DNA of 41,690 nucleotides from Desulfuromonadales bacterium (GTDB lineage Bacteria; Desulfobacterota; Desulfuromonadia; Desulfuromonadales; JACZKF01). The DNA lies in assembly GCA_014860175.1 (NCBI GenBank), contig JACZKF010000283.1:1-41690 (forward strand). Reading direction: 5' to 3'. Made by a program: the position numbers and the translations under genes. The notes below the pieces were generated by a model. It was not told where the DNA came from and did no database searches. It was given only the letters and a program-made list of their open reading frames with translations. Each line of letters opens with the position of its first letter. The first letter of the stretch is position 1. Shown here one piece after another: positions 25,306 to 33,339 of the stretch.

Positions 25306-25941
25306 TCAGGAGGAGAGCTGTGAGCCGGGCCCGTTAGCGGAAGGACGCGGCCTTTGAAACCTGCGGTCGATCTTTTCCCTGGCGGTCAGAACCCCGAAGA
25401 ACTGGTTGGCGATCTCCGAAATCGAGAGCAGCCCGCCTTTTTTGTACCAGATGGTCGGCGAATTGCACATCCCCATGATCGCCTTGGCCGCCACATGGGT
25501 GTCGATGTTCTTGAACAGACAGTCATCTTCTTTTTTGATCTGGTCGACGATCTTGACCAGCATGTTCTCGTACTCACGCTGGTAGTTTTCGATGATCCGT
25601 CGGCTTTCGGTGCTGAGGTAGCGTGCCTCCCGGATATTCAGGGTGTAGACATCCCCAGACTTGGCGATGATCTGCAGATGGAAGCAGATGAACTGCCGCA
25701 GCTTTTCGACCCCTTTCAGACTCCGGTCGTTCACCACCGGGCTGAACTCGGCGATCGCCGAGGGTATGAAATTCCCCAAAATGGCGAGCAGAATCCCTTC
25801 CTTGCTCTTGAAATAGTGAATGACCGTGCTTTTCGAAACCTTGACCTTTTCGGCAATCATTTGCACCGAAGTTCCGCTATAACCGTTTTGCATCATAATC
25901 TCGGTTGCATCTTTTATCAGCTTTTCATAGGTGCTGATCAT
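25306..25941 (-). CDS. TetR-family transcriptional regulator 2
   Basis: 211 residues. TetR helix-turn-helix: LIKDATEIMMQNGYSGTSVQ, then MIAEKVKVSKSTVIHYFKSKEGILL. The ligand-binding domain is not of a recognisable subgroup; FICFHLQIIAKSGDVYTLNIRE recalls fatty-acid or aromatic-acyl-CoA regulators in position only. ATG at 25941 with AGGGG upstream. Its promoter holds a site (26061-26073) resembling the CGACCGGTCG motifs found across the cluster, so I infer autoregulation and control of CT B, crotonase 1 and the thiolase operon. Confidence 0.88.
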   Translation of the reverse strand: MISTYEKLIKDATEIMMQNGYSGTSVQMIAEKVKVSKSTVIHYFKSKEGILLAILGNFIPSAIAEFSPVVNDRSLKGVEKLRQFICFHLQIIAKSGDVYTLNIREARYLSTESRRIIENYQREYENMLVKIVDQIKKEDDCLFKNIDTHVAAKAIMGMCNSPTIWYKKGGLLSISEIANQFFGVLTAREKIDRRFQRPRPSANGPGSQLSS

Positions 25942-26060
25942 GTGGGGTCCCCTGGTGCTAGAAGGAGGAAGTCGTCCTACCCTGCCATGGCAGCGGGTCC
26001 CGGCAGCACACACTTAGTTGATGTGCAGGGATGTTGCAATCGGGTCGACCTCATTACTAG

Positions 26061-26106
26061 ATCGAACGGTTGGTATATTTATAACTATGTTTTAAATACT
26101 TGTCAA
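26061..26106 (-). promoter_or_regulatory. promoter and operator-like site of TetR 2
   Basis: On the minus strand TTGACA (26101-26106), a 17-bp spacer and TATAAA (26078-26083), a near-consensus sigma-70 promoter. At the expected start point lies CCAACCGTTCGAT (minus strand, 26061-26073), sharing ACCGTTCG with the CT B site. The leader to the ATG is about 130 nt. Confidence 0.75.
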
Positions 26107-26570
26107 CAAGAGAGTTGTGCGAGAGGCATTCTGTTTTGCGGCCCGTTTTGGAGCGGCCGCGCAGACGCCCCATCCTTGACATGAGGTAGTCGGGTAAGTT
26201 GTCCCATTGAATTTCGCCAGACACCTAGCAGCCAATCTCCTCGCACCTTAGCAGCCCTGCCCCTGCGAAAAAGGGCCACCCCATCCCATAGATGAAATCG
26301 CTCTTTCTTTTTGTCTGAAAAGTCCGGTACCGAGACCGCAGGAAAATTGAGCTGCCCACCGGTGATTTGTGGGACGGGGGTCGACTCCGGAGACGAAAGC
26401 TAACTTTCTGCGAAAGAATGGCATCGCCTGACAAAAGGCGCTCGGACCCTCTGAAGGCCCTCCTCCCGTTCCACCAGTTCCTGTCCCCCAGGGGCCGGGA
26501 CCAGGGCTTTGGTTTTCGGTGTTAGGGGCGAAACCCGGTTCCAACGATTCTGAAAAGATAGACGGGGGTT
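26107..26570. other. intergenic stretch with a possible structured RNA
   Basis: About 460 bp between the TetR 2 promoter and the 3' end of nikR, with no convincing gene. Positions 26378-26449 can fold into a multi-branched structure: GGGTC (26378-26382) with GACCC (26445-26449), GAAAG-CTAA-CTTTC (26395-26408), and either GCGA (26410-26413) with TCGC (26424-26427) or CGCC (26425-26428) with GGCG (26437-26440), two mutually exclusive pairings. It matches no riboswitch class that I can recall. Confidence 0.35.
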
Positions 26571-26990
26571 TCAAAACAACTCCCCACCCGTGGTGGTCAT
26601 GACCAGCTTCCCGTGTCTGACCCCTTTGACGCCGATCAGCTCGTCGGCGATCTGCTTGATCACCCGCGACGGCCCGCGCACCACCAGGACTTCCAGGCAG
26701 TTGTGCGCGTCCAAATGGACATGAAGGGCGGAGATGATCCGATCGTGATAGGTGTGCTGATGTTCGGTCAGTCGGTCGGAGAGGTCGCGGATGTGATGAT
26801 TGTAGACCAGAGTGATGGTGCCGACCGTATCTTCTTCGCCGGCTTCCCACTTCGACTCGACGAGTGACGAGCGGATCAGATCACGGATTGCCTCGGACCT
26901 GTTCATGTACCCCTTCTGTTCGATCAGCCGATCGAAACACACCAGCAATTTCTCATCGAGCGAAATGCCGAATCTGACGGTCTGGCCCAT
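26571..26990 (-). CDS. nikR: nickel-responsive regulator NikR
   Basis: 139 residues. An N-terminal ribbon-helix-helix domain (VRFGISLDEKLLVCFDRLI, then NRSEAIRDLIR) is followed by the ACT-like nickel-binding domain with HQHTYHDRIISALHVHLDAHNCLEV, holding the conserved His-x(n)-HxH and Cys nickel ligands. It represses nickel uptake genes when Ni(II) is plentiful. AAGGAG lies ten bases before the ATG. It follows nikO by 88 bp as the last gene of the nickel operon, so it most likely forms a feedback loop on the promoter at 31814-31868. Confidence 0.95.
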   Translation of the reverse strand: MGQTVRFGISLDEKLLVCFDRLIEQKGYMNRSEAIRDLIRSSLVESKWEAGEEDTVGTITLVYNHHIRDLSDRLTEHQHTYHDRIISALHVHLDAHNCLEVLVVRGPSRVIKQIADELIGVKGVRHGKLVMTTTGGELF

Positions 26991-27078
26991 TGTCGGCTAC
27001 TCCTTGCCCGGGTTAATATCAGACCAGAGATGATAAGCTATTTTGCCGCCGGATCAACCTGTTTTCCGTCGCGGCCGG

Positions 27079-27912
27079 CTACTCCTCACGGGTCTCCGGT
27101 TCGTGACGGTGAAAGAGGAAGTGGCCATGACGGTGGCGGTGCAGGCTTTCTCCATGGCGATGCAGGTGCTCATGGATGAGGTTGGTTCTGAGCAGCAGCT
27201 CCTCGTCGGCCAGGATGTCCGCGGCCAAGCCGATCTTTTCCACCCGGTGCTCTTCGGACAGGAGCGCAACGGTCATTTCCAGATCGGCCACCAGCGTGAG
27301 ATCATGGGTGGCGACGACAATTGTCTTGCCGGCCGCGTTCAGGGAGTGGAGAAGGTCGATGAAAAACGCCGCCGACCGGGGGTCGAGACCGTTGGTCGGC
27401 TCATCGAGGAGCAGCACCTCGGGGTTCATGGTGAGGATCGAGCCGATGGCCACCCGTTTCTTCTCCCCGCCCGAGAGCATATAGGTCGGGCGGTCGGTGT
27501 GGTGCTCCAGGCCGATGATTTGCAGCACCTCGTGCGCCCGGTCCAGGGCCTCCGCTTCGGAGATGGCGAGTTGCAGAGGTCCGTACATCAGCTCGTCGAG
27601 GACGGTCGGACAGAAGAGCTGCACGTCCGAATCCTGGAACACATACCCCACCCGCTCCCGGAAATAGCGCAGGAAGCCAGCATCGCGCAGGGTCCGCTCG
27701 CTCACCTCCCGGCCGTGAAAGCGGATCGTTCCGGAGCGGGGGAAGATGAGCCCGTCAAGGAGCTGGAGCAGGGTCGATTTGCCGCTGCCGTTGGCGCCGA
27801 TGATGGCGAAGCGCTCGCCCGCCCCGATGGCGAGGTCGGCCCCGGCGAGGGCCGGGATTTTGCCGAAATAGTCATAGTGGACCTGCTCCACCGAAAAAAG
27901 AGGGACCATCAT
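27079..27912 (-). CDS. nikO: ECF-type nickel transporter ATP-binding subunit with His-rich tail
   Basis: 277 residues. ABC ATPase: Walker A GANGSGKST (about 38-46), Q-loop FQDSD, signature LSGGEKKR, Walker B VLLLDEPTNGLD and the switch His in ATHDLT. Close to CbiO/NikO energy-coupling proteins. The last ~35 residues carry about ten His (HEHLHRHGESLHRHRHGHF), a likely nickel-binding or nickel-storing extension not needed for ATPase function. It overlaps the stop region of nikQ by near-contact (4 bp gap), showing tight coupling. Nickel rather than cobalt is inferred from nikR and the NikK/NikL-like neighbours. Confidence 0.93.
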   Translation of the reverse strand: MMVPLFSVEQVHYDYFGKIPALAGADLAIGAGERFAIIGANGSGKSTLLQLLDGLIFPRSGTIRFHGREVSERTLRDAGFLRYFRERVGYVFQDSDVQLFCPTVLDELMYGPLQLAISEAEALDRAHEVLQIIGLEHHTDRPTYMLSGGEKKRVAIGSILTMNPEVLLLDEPTNGLDPRSAAFFIDLLHSLNAAGKTIVVATHDLTLVADLEMTVALLSEEHRVEKIGLAADILADEELLLRTNLIHEHLHRHGESLHRHRHGHFLFHRHEPETREE

Positions 27913-27916
27913 CTCC

Positions 27917-28837
27917 TCACCAGTAGAAAAAAAGAAGCCACACGGTTGCCGCTGTCAGGACGGCGCCCCAGTCTGCCGACTTCAGCTTCCGGAAGGTGTA
28001 CCCGGGCACCTGGTGCTCGAAACCCCGGGAGCGCATCGCCTTGAAAATTTCATCGCAGCGCCCTTGCGTCTTGTGGAAGAAAAATGCCATCCGTTCGGCG
28101 GCCCAGCCTCTCGTCCTAGCCGCATCGAGGGAGCCCAGGAGCCGACTTTTTTTGGCCAGGTGCATCTCCTCCAGGGTGCGGGCAAAGATGAATACATACT
28201 TGTAGGCGAGAGCGATGACGGCGATGAAGCTCTCCGGGACGCGCAGGACGCGCAGAGCCTTGAGCAACTCGGGGAACCCGGTCGTATGCAACACGAGCAG
28301 GGAAAAGGAGACGGAGTTGGCGATCCGCAGCGTCAGCAGGGCCAGGCCATGGAGCCCTTCCCGGGTGATGCCGATCGTCTGCGGGATATGATAGAGCCAG
28401 AGGTGGTAATCCCGCCGCAAGTGCAGCAGCGGCAGGATAGGTTCACCTCCGGTGAAGAGGTTCAGGACGGACGGCAGCGGCACCAGGACACCGAACAGGA
28501 ACGCTGCCCCGAGAATGCGGCGGTAAAGGGGAGCGAGATCGACCCGCGAGCCGAGGAACAGCAGCAGAATCAGGAGGGCGATCCCCAGTTGGGGTGCGAG
28601 CATCCTTTTAAGGCTGACCAGCACCAGGAAGGAGGCCAGGAGCAGGAGCTTGACCCGCGGGTCCACCCGCTGGAGCAGGCCGTCGCGGCGGGAGGACTCC
28701 CATTGCAGGTAGCTCTCCCTGGTGATCCGGGCGAGGTGGTGGATTCCCCTCTCTAGAAACGGGGTGCGGACGGCCAGGCCGGAAAGGGGCGGCGGCGGGC
28801 GATGCGCGTTCTGGTTAAGAAAGGGGGGGAGGTCCAT
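27917..28837 (-). CDS. nikQ: ECF-type nickel transporter transmembrane subunit (CbiQ/NikQ family)
   Basis: 306 residues with several membrane segments, for example LLLLASFLVLVSL, LGIALLILLLFLG and a C-terminal WGAVLTAATVWLLFFYW. The coupling motifs of the T component are visible as ARTRGWAA (an A-R-x-R-G-type box, about 240) and AMRSRGFE. It links the substrate-capturing NikM to the ATPase. The N-terminal ~45 residues before SYLQWESS are longer than usual. A short GGA precedes the ATG. Downstream of the frameshifted outer-membrane gene by 89 bp that hold a small hairpin (28873-28893). Confidence 0.9.
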   Translation of the reverse strand: MDLPPFLNQNAHRPPPPLSGLAVRTPFLERGIHHLARITRESYLQWESSRRDGLLQRVDPRVKLLLLASFLVLVSLKRMLAPQLGIALLILLLFLGSRVDLAPLYRRILGAAFLFGVLVPLPSVLNLFTGGEPILPLLHLRRDYHLWLYHIPQTIGITREGLHGLALLTLRIANSVSFSLLVLHTTGFPELLKALRVLRVPESFIAVIALAYKYVFIFARTLEEMHLAKKSRLLGSLDAARTRGWAAERMAFFFHKTQGRCDEIFKAMRSRGFEHQVPGYTFRKLKSADWGAVLTAATVWLLFFYW

Positions 28838-28926
28838 GGAGTTCCGTCGTTTCGGGCGACCACCATGTGACCTCCGGGGGATGAAGCCCCGGAAGCCGGA
28901 AGCCTTCCGTCGGTGTAAGCGCCGAA

Positions 28927-29888
28927 TCAGAAACAGAAGGAGACGGTCGTGATCAGCCGGTACTTCTCCAGCCCCTCGGCTCCCTGCTGATCGCTCTCCT
29001 CGTTCAGGCTTTTCCAGACCGGCAGTTTGACCAGCATCCTGAGGTTGGCGTTGCCGGGGAGAGCGAACCGCAGGCCGGGGGAGACGTAGAGGATGTCTCC
29101 GCCGGTGCCGTCCAAACCTTCACCGTCTTCGCGGTCCCGGCCGAGATGCAGGTAGTTCAGCTCCAGGATGCAGGCGACCTTGGAGATGGCGCTGCTGGTA
29201 TTGCCGTAGAGTTTGTAAACCCCTGCCAGATTCCCACGCAGTTCGGAGCCGAACTGAAAATTGTCCCGCTCGGTGAAGAAGTCGGCGCTGACCTCGGCGT
29301 TGATCGTGAGAGGACCGAACGCCCGGGCGGCGGTGAGTCCCAGCGTATAGGCCGGAGCGCCGAAGCCGGGCTGCATGCCCGGGTCCACCGACCCGTCATC
29401 CAGTCTCTGTCGGTGGTCGCCACTCGGAATGCTCAGCATCGCCGATGCCGCCAGGTACGTCCGCTCCTTTCCTTCCAGGGTAATGGCGGTGTCCTCCGCC
29501 GTGTTGCGGGAAAAGCCGGTGCCCGGATCTAAATGGAAACCGTAAGTGAGCTGGAGCTTTACATCGGACAGCCCCTCGTTCGAGCCGATCCCTTCGGTCC
29601 GCTTGATGTAGTAGGGGACAACCAGCGTCCCGGTCAGAGCCGGGTGAAGCCGTAGCTCAGGTTGGCATTGAAAAAGGTAAAAGAGGACTTGTCTCCAGGA
29701 TCGTGGACCTTTTGCCACTCCACATGCTCGGCCCGCAGCCCCGTCACGAGTCCGACCTCGGGCAGGGTCATGGGGGAATTGGTATCGAGGGGTGTTCCCG
29801 GCCCGAAAGCCAGGGTGACGCCACCGTGGTGGGCCAAGGCGCTCACCGGGGCAAGAAGGAGAACCAGCGCGACAATAGCATTCTTCAT
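28927..29888 (-). pseudogene. outer-membrane/beta-barrel-type protein in the nickel operon, single-base frameshift
   Basis: Two overlapping frames form one protein. The first (start 29888) has a signal peptide ending SALAHHGG and runs to FFNANLSYGFTRL, stopping near 29634. The second continues from HPALTGTLVVPYYIKR to a Phe-terminated end (ITTVSFCF) at 28927. One extra C in the CCC run near 29640 would join them as ...YGFTPALTGTLV.... Alternating strands, LGLTAARAFGPLTINAEVSADFF and the terminal Phe fit an outer-membrane beta-barrel or transporter-like protein of about 320 residues, perhaps a nickel porin. Either a true frameshift or a homopolymer sequencing error. Confidence 0.7.
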
Positions 29889-29925
29889 GTACAACCTGAT
29901 TGAAAAAAAGACGAAGACGCTCTTC

Positions 29926-30402
29926 CTACGGCTTCTCCGGCTTGCGTGCGTCATTGCGGCGGGTCACCCATAGGGCGTAGGCGCCGAAAAGACCGAAGAT
30001 AAGACTGATGCCGGTGACGAATTTCGTGTAGGTCGCTACCAGCGGCTTCTTGAAGCCCTCCAGCCCCAAGGTCTGATCGATGGTGATCTCGGTGGTGACG
30101 CCATGGAAGCCGTGGGACGACTCCCCCCAGACCTGGAGCCTCCAGACACCGGGGCGATCGGGGACGAAGCCGAGATAGCCGTTCTTGTCGGTCCGGCCGA
30201 CTTGGTGCGGCTCCTGATCGCCGGGGCCGAACAGCTCGTACTGGGAGTAGGCGGCGGGATCGGTCTCCGAGTAGAAGGCTCGCACCGCCATCCCCTTCTG
30301 CTCCACCTGGTAGTTGGTGGAATGGGCATGCGCCCCCAGCGGCGCCCCTGCCAGAAACGCCAGCAGCAGCCTGAAACCTAGGCGTCCGGCAAGCCGAGTC
30401 AT
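29926..30402 (-). CDS. NikL-like membrane-anchored periplasmic protein of the nickel transporter
   Basis: 158 residues. Signal peptide (LLLAFLAGAPLGAHAHS) with His residues right after the cleavage site, a periplasmic beta-rich domain (VRAFYSETDPAAYSQYELF, then GYLGFVPDRPGVWRLQVWG) and a C-terminal membrane helix (FVTGISLIFGLFGAYALWVT) with a basic tail. This matches the accessory NikL-type components of NikMKLQO nickel systems; the name is by context. Its ATG overlaps the stop codon of the nikM-nikK gene (ATGA, 30399-30402), implying translational coupling. Confidence 0.7.
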   Translation of the reverse strand: MTRLAGRLGFRLLLAFLAGAPLGAHAHSTNYQVEQKGMAVRAFYSETDPAAYSQYELFGPGDQEPHQVGRTDKNGYLGFVPDRPGVWRLQVWGESSHGFHGVTTEITIDQTLGLEGFKKPLVATYTKFVTGISLIFGLFGAYALWVTRRNDARKPEKP

Positions 30403-31772
30403 TGGGGCACCTCGAAGGTCAGCGTTGCGGTCACGACGACGAAATTCGCGTCCGGATCACCCGTGAGCGGCTCCCGGCGCTCCACGGTGATAAGCTGGCG
30501 ACAAGGCGTAGGGGCCACCTTGACGGTTCCCTCGCGGTCGGTCATCCCGATTTGGTCGTGGTCCAGCTCGACTTTGGCATCTGCCAAGGGTGCCCCGTCG
30601 AAAAGGACCCTGACCGGGAGGGATTCACCCGCCTTGAGATCGAGCGGGTTCATCAGCGGGACGATGTCGAGCTTCATCCCTTCCAGCGGCTTGCCGGCGG
30701 CGGCCCCCCACGCCACGATTGACTTGGAGTGATGGTAGGCGCGAAAGGCTTCCACGACCCGGGAGGCCTTCCGCTTGGGGAGGTTCTTCATGCCGTAGAT
30801 GGTTTTGGACCAGTAGCCGCTGTCCAAGTCGGCTAGGATGAGCGCGGCGGCGCCCGCCGGCCGGATGATGATGGCCTTGCCCTGCACCTCCCTGCTGAAG
30901 TCGAGCGATTCCCCCGCGGCGTTCAGCACGGTGATTTTTTTGATCGCGGCCGGGTCGTACTCCAGCCGTTGCTCGCGATGGCCGTAGACGACCGCATAGT
31001 CGGCCCCCCTTTTTTCGATCCAGTAATCGTGCGCCGATACGGCCGTCGGACCCAGGACGGCCGCGACGACCAGGACCCACGGAACCATCTTCGTGCCGTA
31101 CTTCATTGGGGCTCCTTTCTGCCTAAGAAGAAAGAGCACCAGGGCGGTCACCGTCCCTTCGAGCGCCCCGACCACCGTGAGGTGGGGAAACATGGTGGCC
31201 GGGATGGCGACTTCGAGCGGAAACGGGAAATAGCCCGAACCGCCCTCCGTGCCGTAGATCGCTGCCTGCAGGCCGAGCATGCAGGCGGTGGAGAGGGCGC
31301 CGACGTTGATGGCCAGGTACGCGGCAACGGCACCGGCGGCGGCGCAGAGGGTCGCCGACGGCTCCCCGCCCCGACGCGCGATGGCGACGATCAGCCGGTA
31401 GCTGCACGCGCCCACGAGCGCCCCGATCACCGCGATGTTGCAGCAGTTCGCCCCGATGGCGGTGATGCCGCCGACCCCCAGAACCGTCGCCTGGATGACA
31501 AGGGCGACAGAAACGGCCACGATCGCCGGCCATGGGCCGAGCAGGATGGCAACCAGGGCGGTACCGGAGATGTGTCCGGTGGTTCCGCCGGGGACAGGAA
31601 GGACGAACATCATCGCCACCAGGCTGAATACCGCTCCCATGGCTAGGTGAGGCACCTGCGCCGTCCCCAATTTTTGCTTCACCTTTCTGGAAGCGACGCC
31701 CCAGATCGGCACCATGACGGCCCAAAGAGAGCCGTATGTCGCCGGTCCCAAATACCCTTCAGGTATGTGCAT
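30399..31772 (-). CDS. nikM: nickel ECF transporter: NikM fused in frame to NikK
   Basis: 457 residues. Residues 1-222 are a complete NikM/CbiM substrate-binding membrane protein: MHIPEGYLGP at the N-terminus (the conserved Met-His-Ile that ligates the metal), GTTGHISG and several hydrophobic helices. With no stop, the frame runs into MKYGTKMVPWVLVVAA at residue 223, a full signal peptide ending VSAHDYW, and a DUF4198-like periplasmic domain as in NikK. In the fusion the signal peptide would be an extra membrane helix placing the NikK domain in the periplasm. ATG at 31772 has AGGAG upstream. The operon continues with the overlapping NikL-like gene. Confidence 0.85.
   Translation of the reverse strand: MHIPEGYLGPATYGSLWAVMVPIWGVASRKVKQKLGTAQVPHLAMGAVFSLVAMMFVLPVPGGTTGHISGTALVAILLGPWPAIVAVSVALVIQATVLGVGGITAIGANCCNIAVIGALVGACSYRLIVAIARRGGEPSATLCAAAGAVAAYLAINVGALSTACMLGLQAAIYGTEGGSGYFPFPLEVAIPATMFPHLTVVGALEGTVTALVLFLLRQKGAPMKYGTKMVPWVLVVAAVLGPTAVSAHDYWIEKRGADYAVVYGHREQRLEYDPAAIKKITVLNAAGESLDFSREVQGKAIIIRPAGAAALILADLDSGYWSKTIYGMKNLPKRKASRVVEAFRAYHHSKSIVAWGAAAGKPLEGMKLDIVPLMNPLDLKAGESLPVRVLFDGAPLADAKVELDHDQIGMTDREGTVKVAPTPCRQLITVERREPLTGDPDANFVVVTATLTFEVPQ
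31104..31118 (-). promoter_or_regulatory. internal ribosome-binding site and start for a separate NikK
   Basis: Within the nikM-nikK frame, AAAGGAGCCCCA precedes an ATG (31104-31106) at good spacing, exactly where an independent NikK with its signal peptide would begin (30399-31106, 235 residues). The gene may yield both a NikM-NikK fusion and free NikK. Confidence 0.6.
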
Positions 31773-31813
31773 GGGTGTTCTCCTGGAAAAGGAACGATCA
31801 GGGATAGGCCCGA

Positions 31814-31868
31814 GTGTAGTACGAACAAGAGGAACATAACACAAAGTTACACGAAATTTTAAATTATA
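31814..31868 (-). promoter_or_regulatory. promoter region and possible NikR sites of the nickel operon
   Basis: A TATAAT box lies on the minus strand at 31863-31868, without a good -35. The AT-rich region downstream holds several GTGTTA/TAACAC-like half-sites, among them an inverted pair GTGTAGT (31814-31820) and ATAACAC (31836-31842). These resemble the GTGTTAC-N13/14-GTAACAC motif reported for NikR in related bacteria, but imperfectly. The stretch 31873-32062 shows no gene. Confidence 0.45.
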
Positions 31869-32062
31869 ACACCGAAAACTCGCCCCTTGGCTTCGGGATG
31901 GATCTGTCTCCCCACGTGGAGAGCGGCACCGCTCTCGTCCGGCACGTCAATCCTGCGGAACTGTCGGTAGAAGTCGGTTCCCGTCCTATTTCTTGTTTAC
32001 GATGTTGTTCGAACCGGCGTCATCCCCGAATTTTCAAGTGTCCTGTTTCTCCTGCCTCAAGA

Positions 32063-32104
32063 GAAAAGGGGTCATTCAATCCGAGGATTAAATGACCCCT
32101 TTTC
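32063..32104. terminator. 14-bp stem hairpin (bidirectional terminator or REP-like repeat)
   Basis: GAAAAGGGGTCATT (32063-32076) pairs perfectly with AATGACCCCTTTTC (32091-32104). A-rich and T-rich outer ends could serve termination in both directions. The AAAGGGGTCA...TGACCCCTTT pattern also resembles palindromes associated with REP/RAYT elements. Confidence 0.6.
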
Positions 32105-32136
32105 ATTCCACGGGGGATCGGGCAACGGAACCCCAA

Positions 32137-32433
32137 TTAAGACCGCGAAGGGTCCTCGATAAGGATGCGCAGCCGTTTTCCCAATGCAGTGGCTGCCTGC
32201 TCCAGGGTGTTAAGGGTGACGGCGGTGTTCTGGGGGTCTAGCAGTCGGTTGACTGCCGCCCGGGAGGTATGCATTTTAACCGCCATTTCGGTTTTTGTCA
32301 GGCGCTGGTTTTCCATCTCCTGTTGGATCTGGTAGGCCAAAACTCGCTTGGCCCCAGTCGCCTCGACGTCAGCAAGAATGCCTTCCTCGACGAGGAAGCT
32401 ACCAAAATCGCTGCCAATATTTTTAGTTCCCAT
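32137..32433 (-). CDS. HigA-type antitoxin, XRE-family helix-turn-helix
   Basis: 98 residues. The C-terminal half is an HTH domain (LTKTEMAVKMHTSRAAVNRLLDP, then VTLNTLEQAATALGK) typical of antitoxins paired with HigB/Gp49-like toxins. ATG at 32433 chosen because an upstream TTG at 32460 lies within the toxin gene. It overlaps the 3' end of the toxin remnant by 11 bp, as usual for toxin-first modules. With the toxin truncated it is an orphan antitoxin, possibly still a DNA-binding autoregulator. Confidence 0.8.
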   Translation of the reverse strand: MGTKNIGSDFGSFLVEEGILADVEATGAKRVLAYQIQQEMENQRLTKTEMAVKMHTSRAAVNRLLDPQNTAVTLNTLEQAATALGKRLRILIEDPSRS

Positions 32434-32590
32434 CGATTTCAGCCTTTCTCTTTTTCGCAAGTCTCATGTCGTCATCAGGAATTTCCTGAGTTTTCATTAT
32501 GAAGCCATGTAGGAGGATGATCTGCGGACCATGTGTGCAAAAAATCACGCGAGCAACGCGGTTTGCGAGCTTTGAGCGCACCTCTGTCAA
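32423..32590 (-). pseudogene. HigB/Gp49-type toxin, N-terminally truncated
   Basis: Reading from about 32590, TEVRSKLANRVARVIFC and LLHGFIMKTQEIPDDDM match the C-terminal half of HigB/RelE-type mRNA interferase toxins of the Gp49 family (WEVRSKL, ARVLF, LLHGFIKKTQ). The N-terminal half is missing: upstream sequence turns into the end of an IS21-family element. The toxin is therefore inactive. Confidence 0.75.
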
Positions 32591-32594
32591 TCGG

Positions 32595-33332
32595 CATTGA
32601 AAATTGACCCACCATCGGCGCCCAATTTTGACCCGCCTCAGAGGGTCAGTGTTGGTCGGAACTCCTGGTTTTGATCCTCCAGCTTTCGTTCCCGGTTTCG
32701 ACAATTTCGCAGTGGTGAGTGACTCGGTCGAGCAGCGCCGTGAGTGGGAACGGCGGCGAGAATGCCGACGAACTGCCGATCTCCATCGCAGCGGTCGCTG
32801 AGCAGGGTGCGCGTTTGCTGGAGGGGGACGGGCAGATCCCAGGACACAAAGGGGGCGCCATTGCGTAGCGCCCCGGGCTTGTACTTGAGCACATCCAGAT
32901 AGTGCCAGGGATCGAAGACCGTCTTGTCCCGGCCGAACTGACGTCGATGCGTGCCGACCACCTCTGCGTTATGGATGAAGCTCAGCCGGTCGGCGTAGGC
33001 CCGCACCATCACTGTCTTGCCGGCACAGGTGGCCTGCACGCTTTAGCGGTTGCGATCGAAACAGACCAGCGCGGTGGGCGAGACGCGGACGGCGCTTTCC
33101 TGATACCCGTCGACGGGACCCGGACGGCCACCAGAGAGGGCTTCTCCCTGGCCGCAACCTCAGCGACCGTCTGCTCCGGGAACTCGGGATGCTTCTGGCT
33201 TGCCGCCAATTGCCGGCATTCGTCCCGCAGCCACCGGTTCAACTCGTCCAGATCGGCGAACTTGCGGCGTTTGGCAAACACTTTTGTCGGCGGTTGCACC
33301 ACCGGGCTGTTGCTGACCGACTCATTCAGCAA
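32595..33332 (-). mobile_element. IS21-family element, internally deleted and degenerate
   Basis: Minus-strand frames give pieces of IstA: FADLDELNRWLRDECRQL and TVAEVAAREKPSL, then, in another frame, VRVSPTALVCFDRNR with a TAA stop where Tyr is expected, then VRAYADRL, HYLDVLKYKPGAL and DGDRQFVGILA. The next segment, LLDRVTHHCEIVETGNESW, is typical of the IstB C-terminus, so the end of istA and nearly all of istB are deleted. The left edge has repeated GGTCAA/TTGACC end motifs (32599-32640). IstA's N-terminal part is missing at the right edge. Not able to transpose. Confidence 0.75.
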
Positions 33333-33339
33333 GGAATCG

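Noticed and set aside
26378..26449. Cyclic-di-GMP, fluoride or nickel/cobalt riboswitch
   Set aside because: The conserved core sequences of those classes that I know are absent, and no gene lies downstream on the plus strand; kept only as an unassigned structure.
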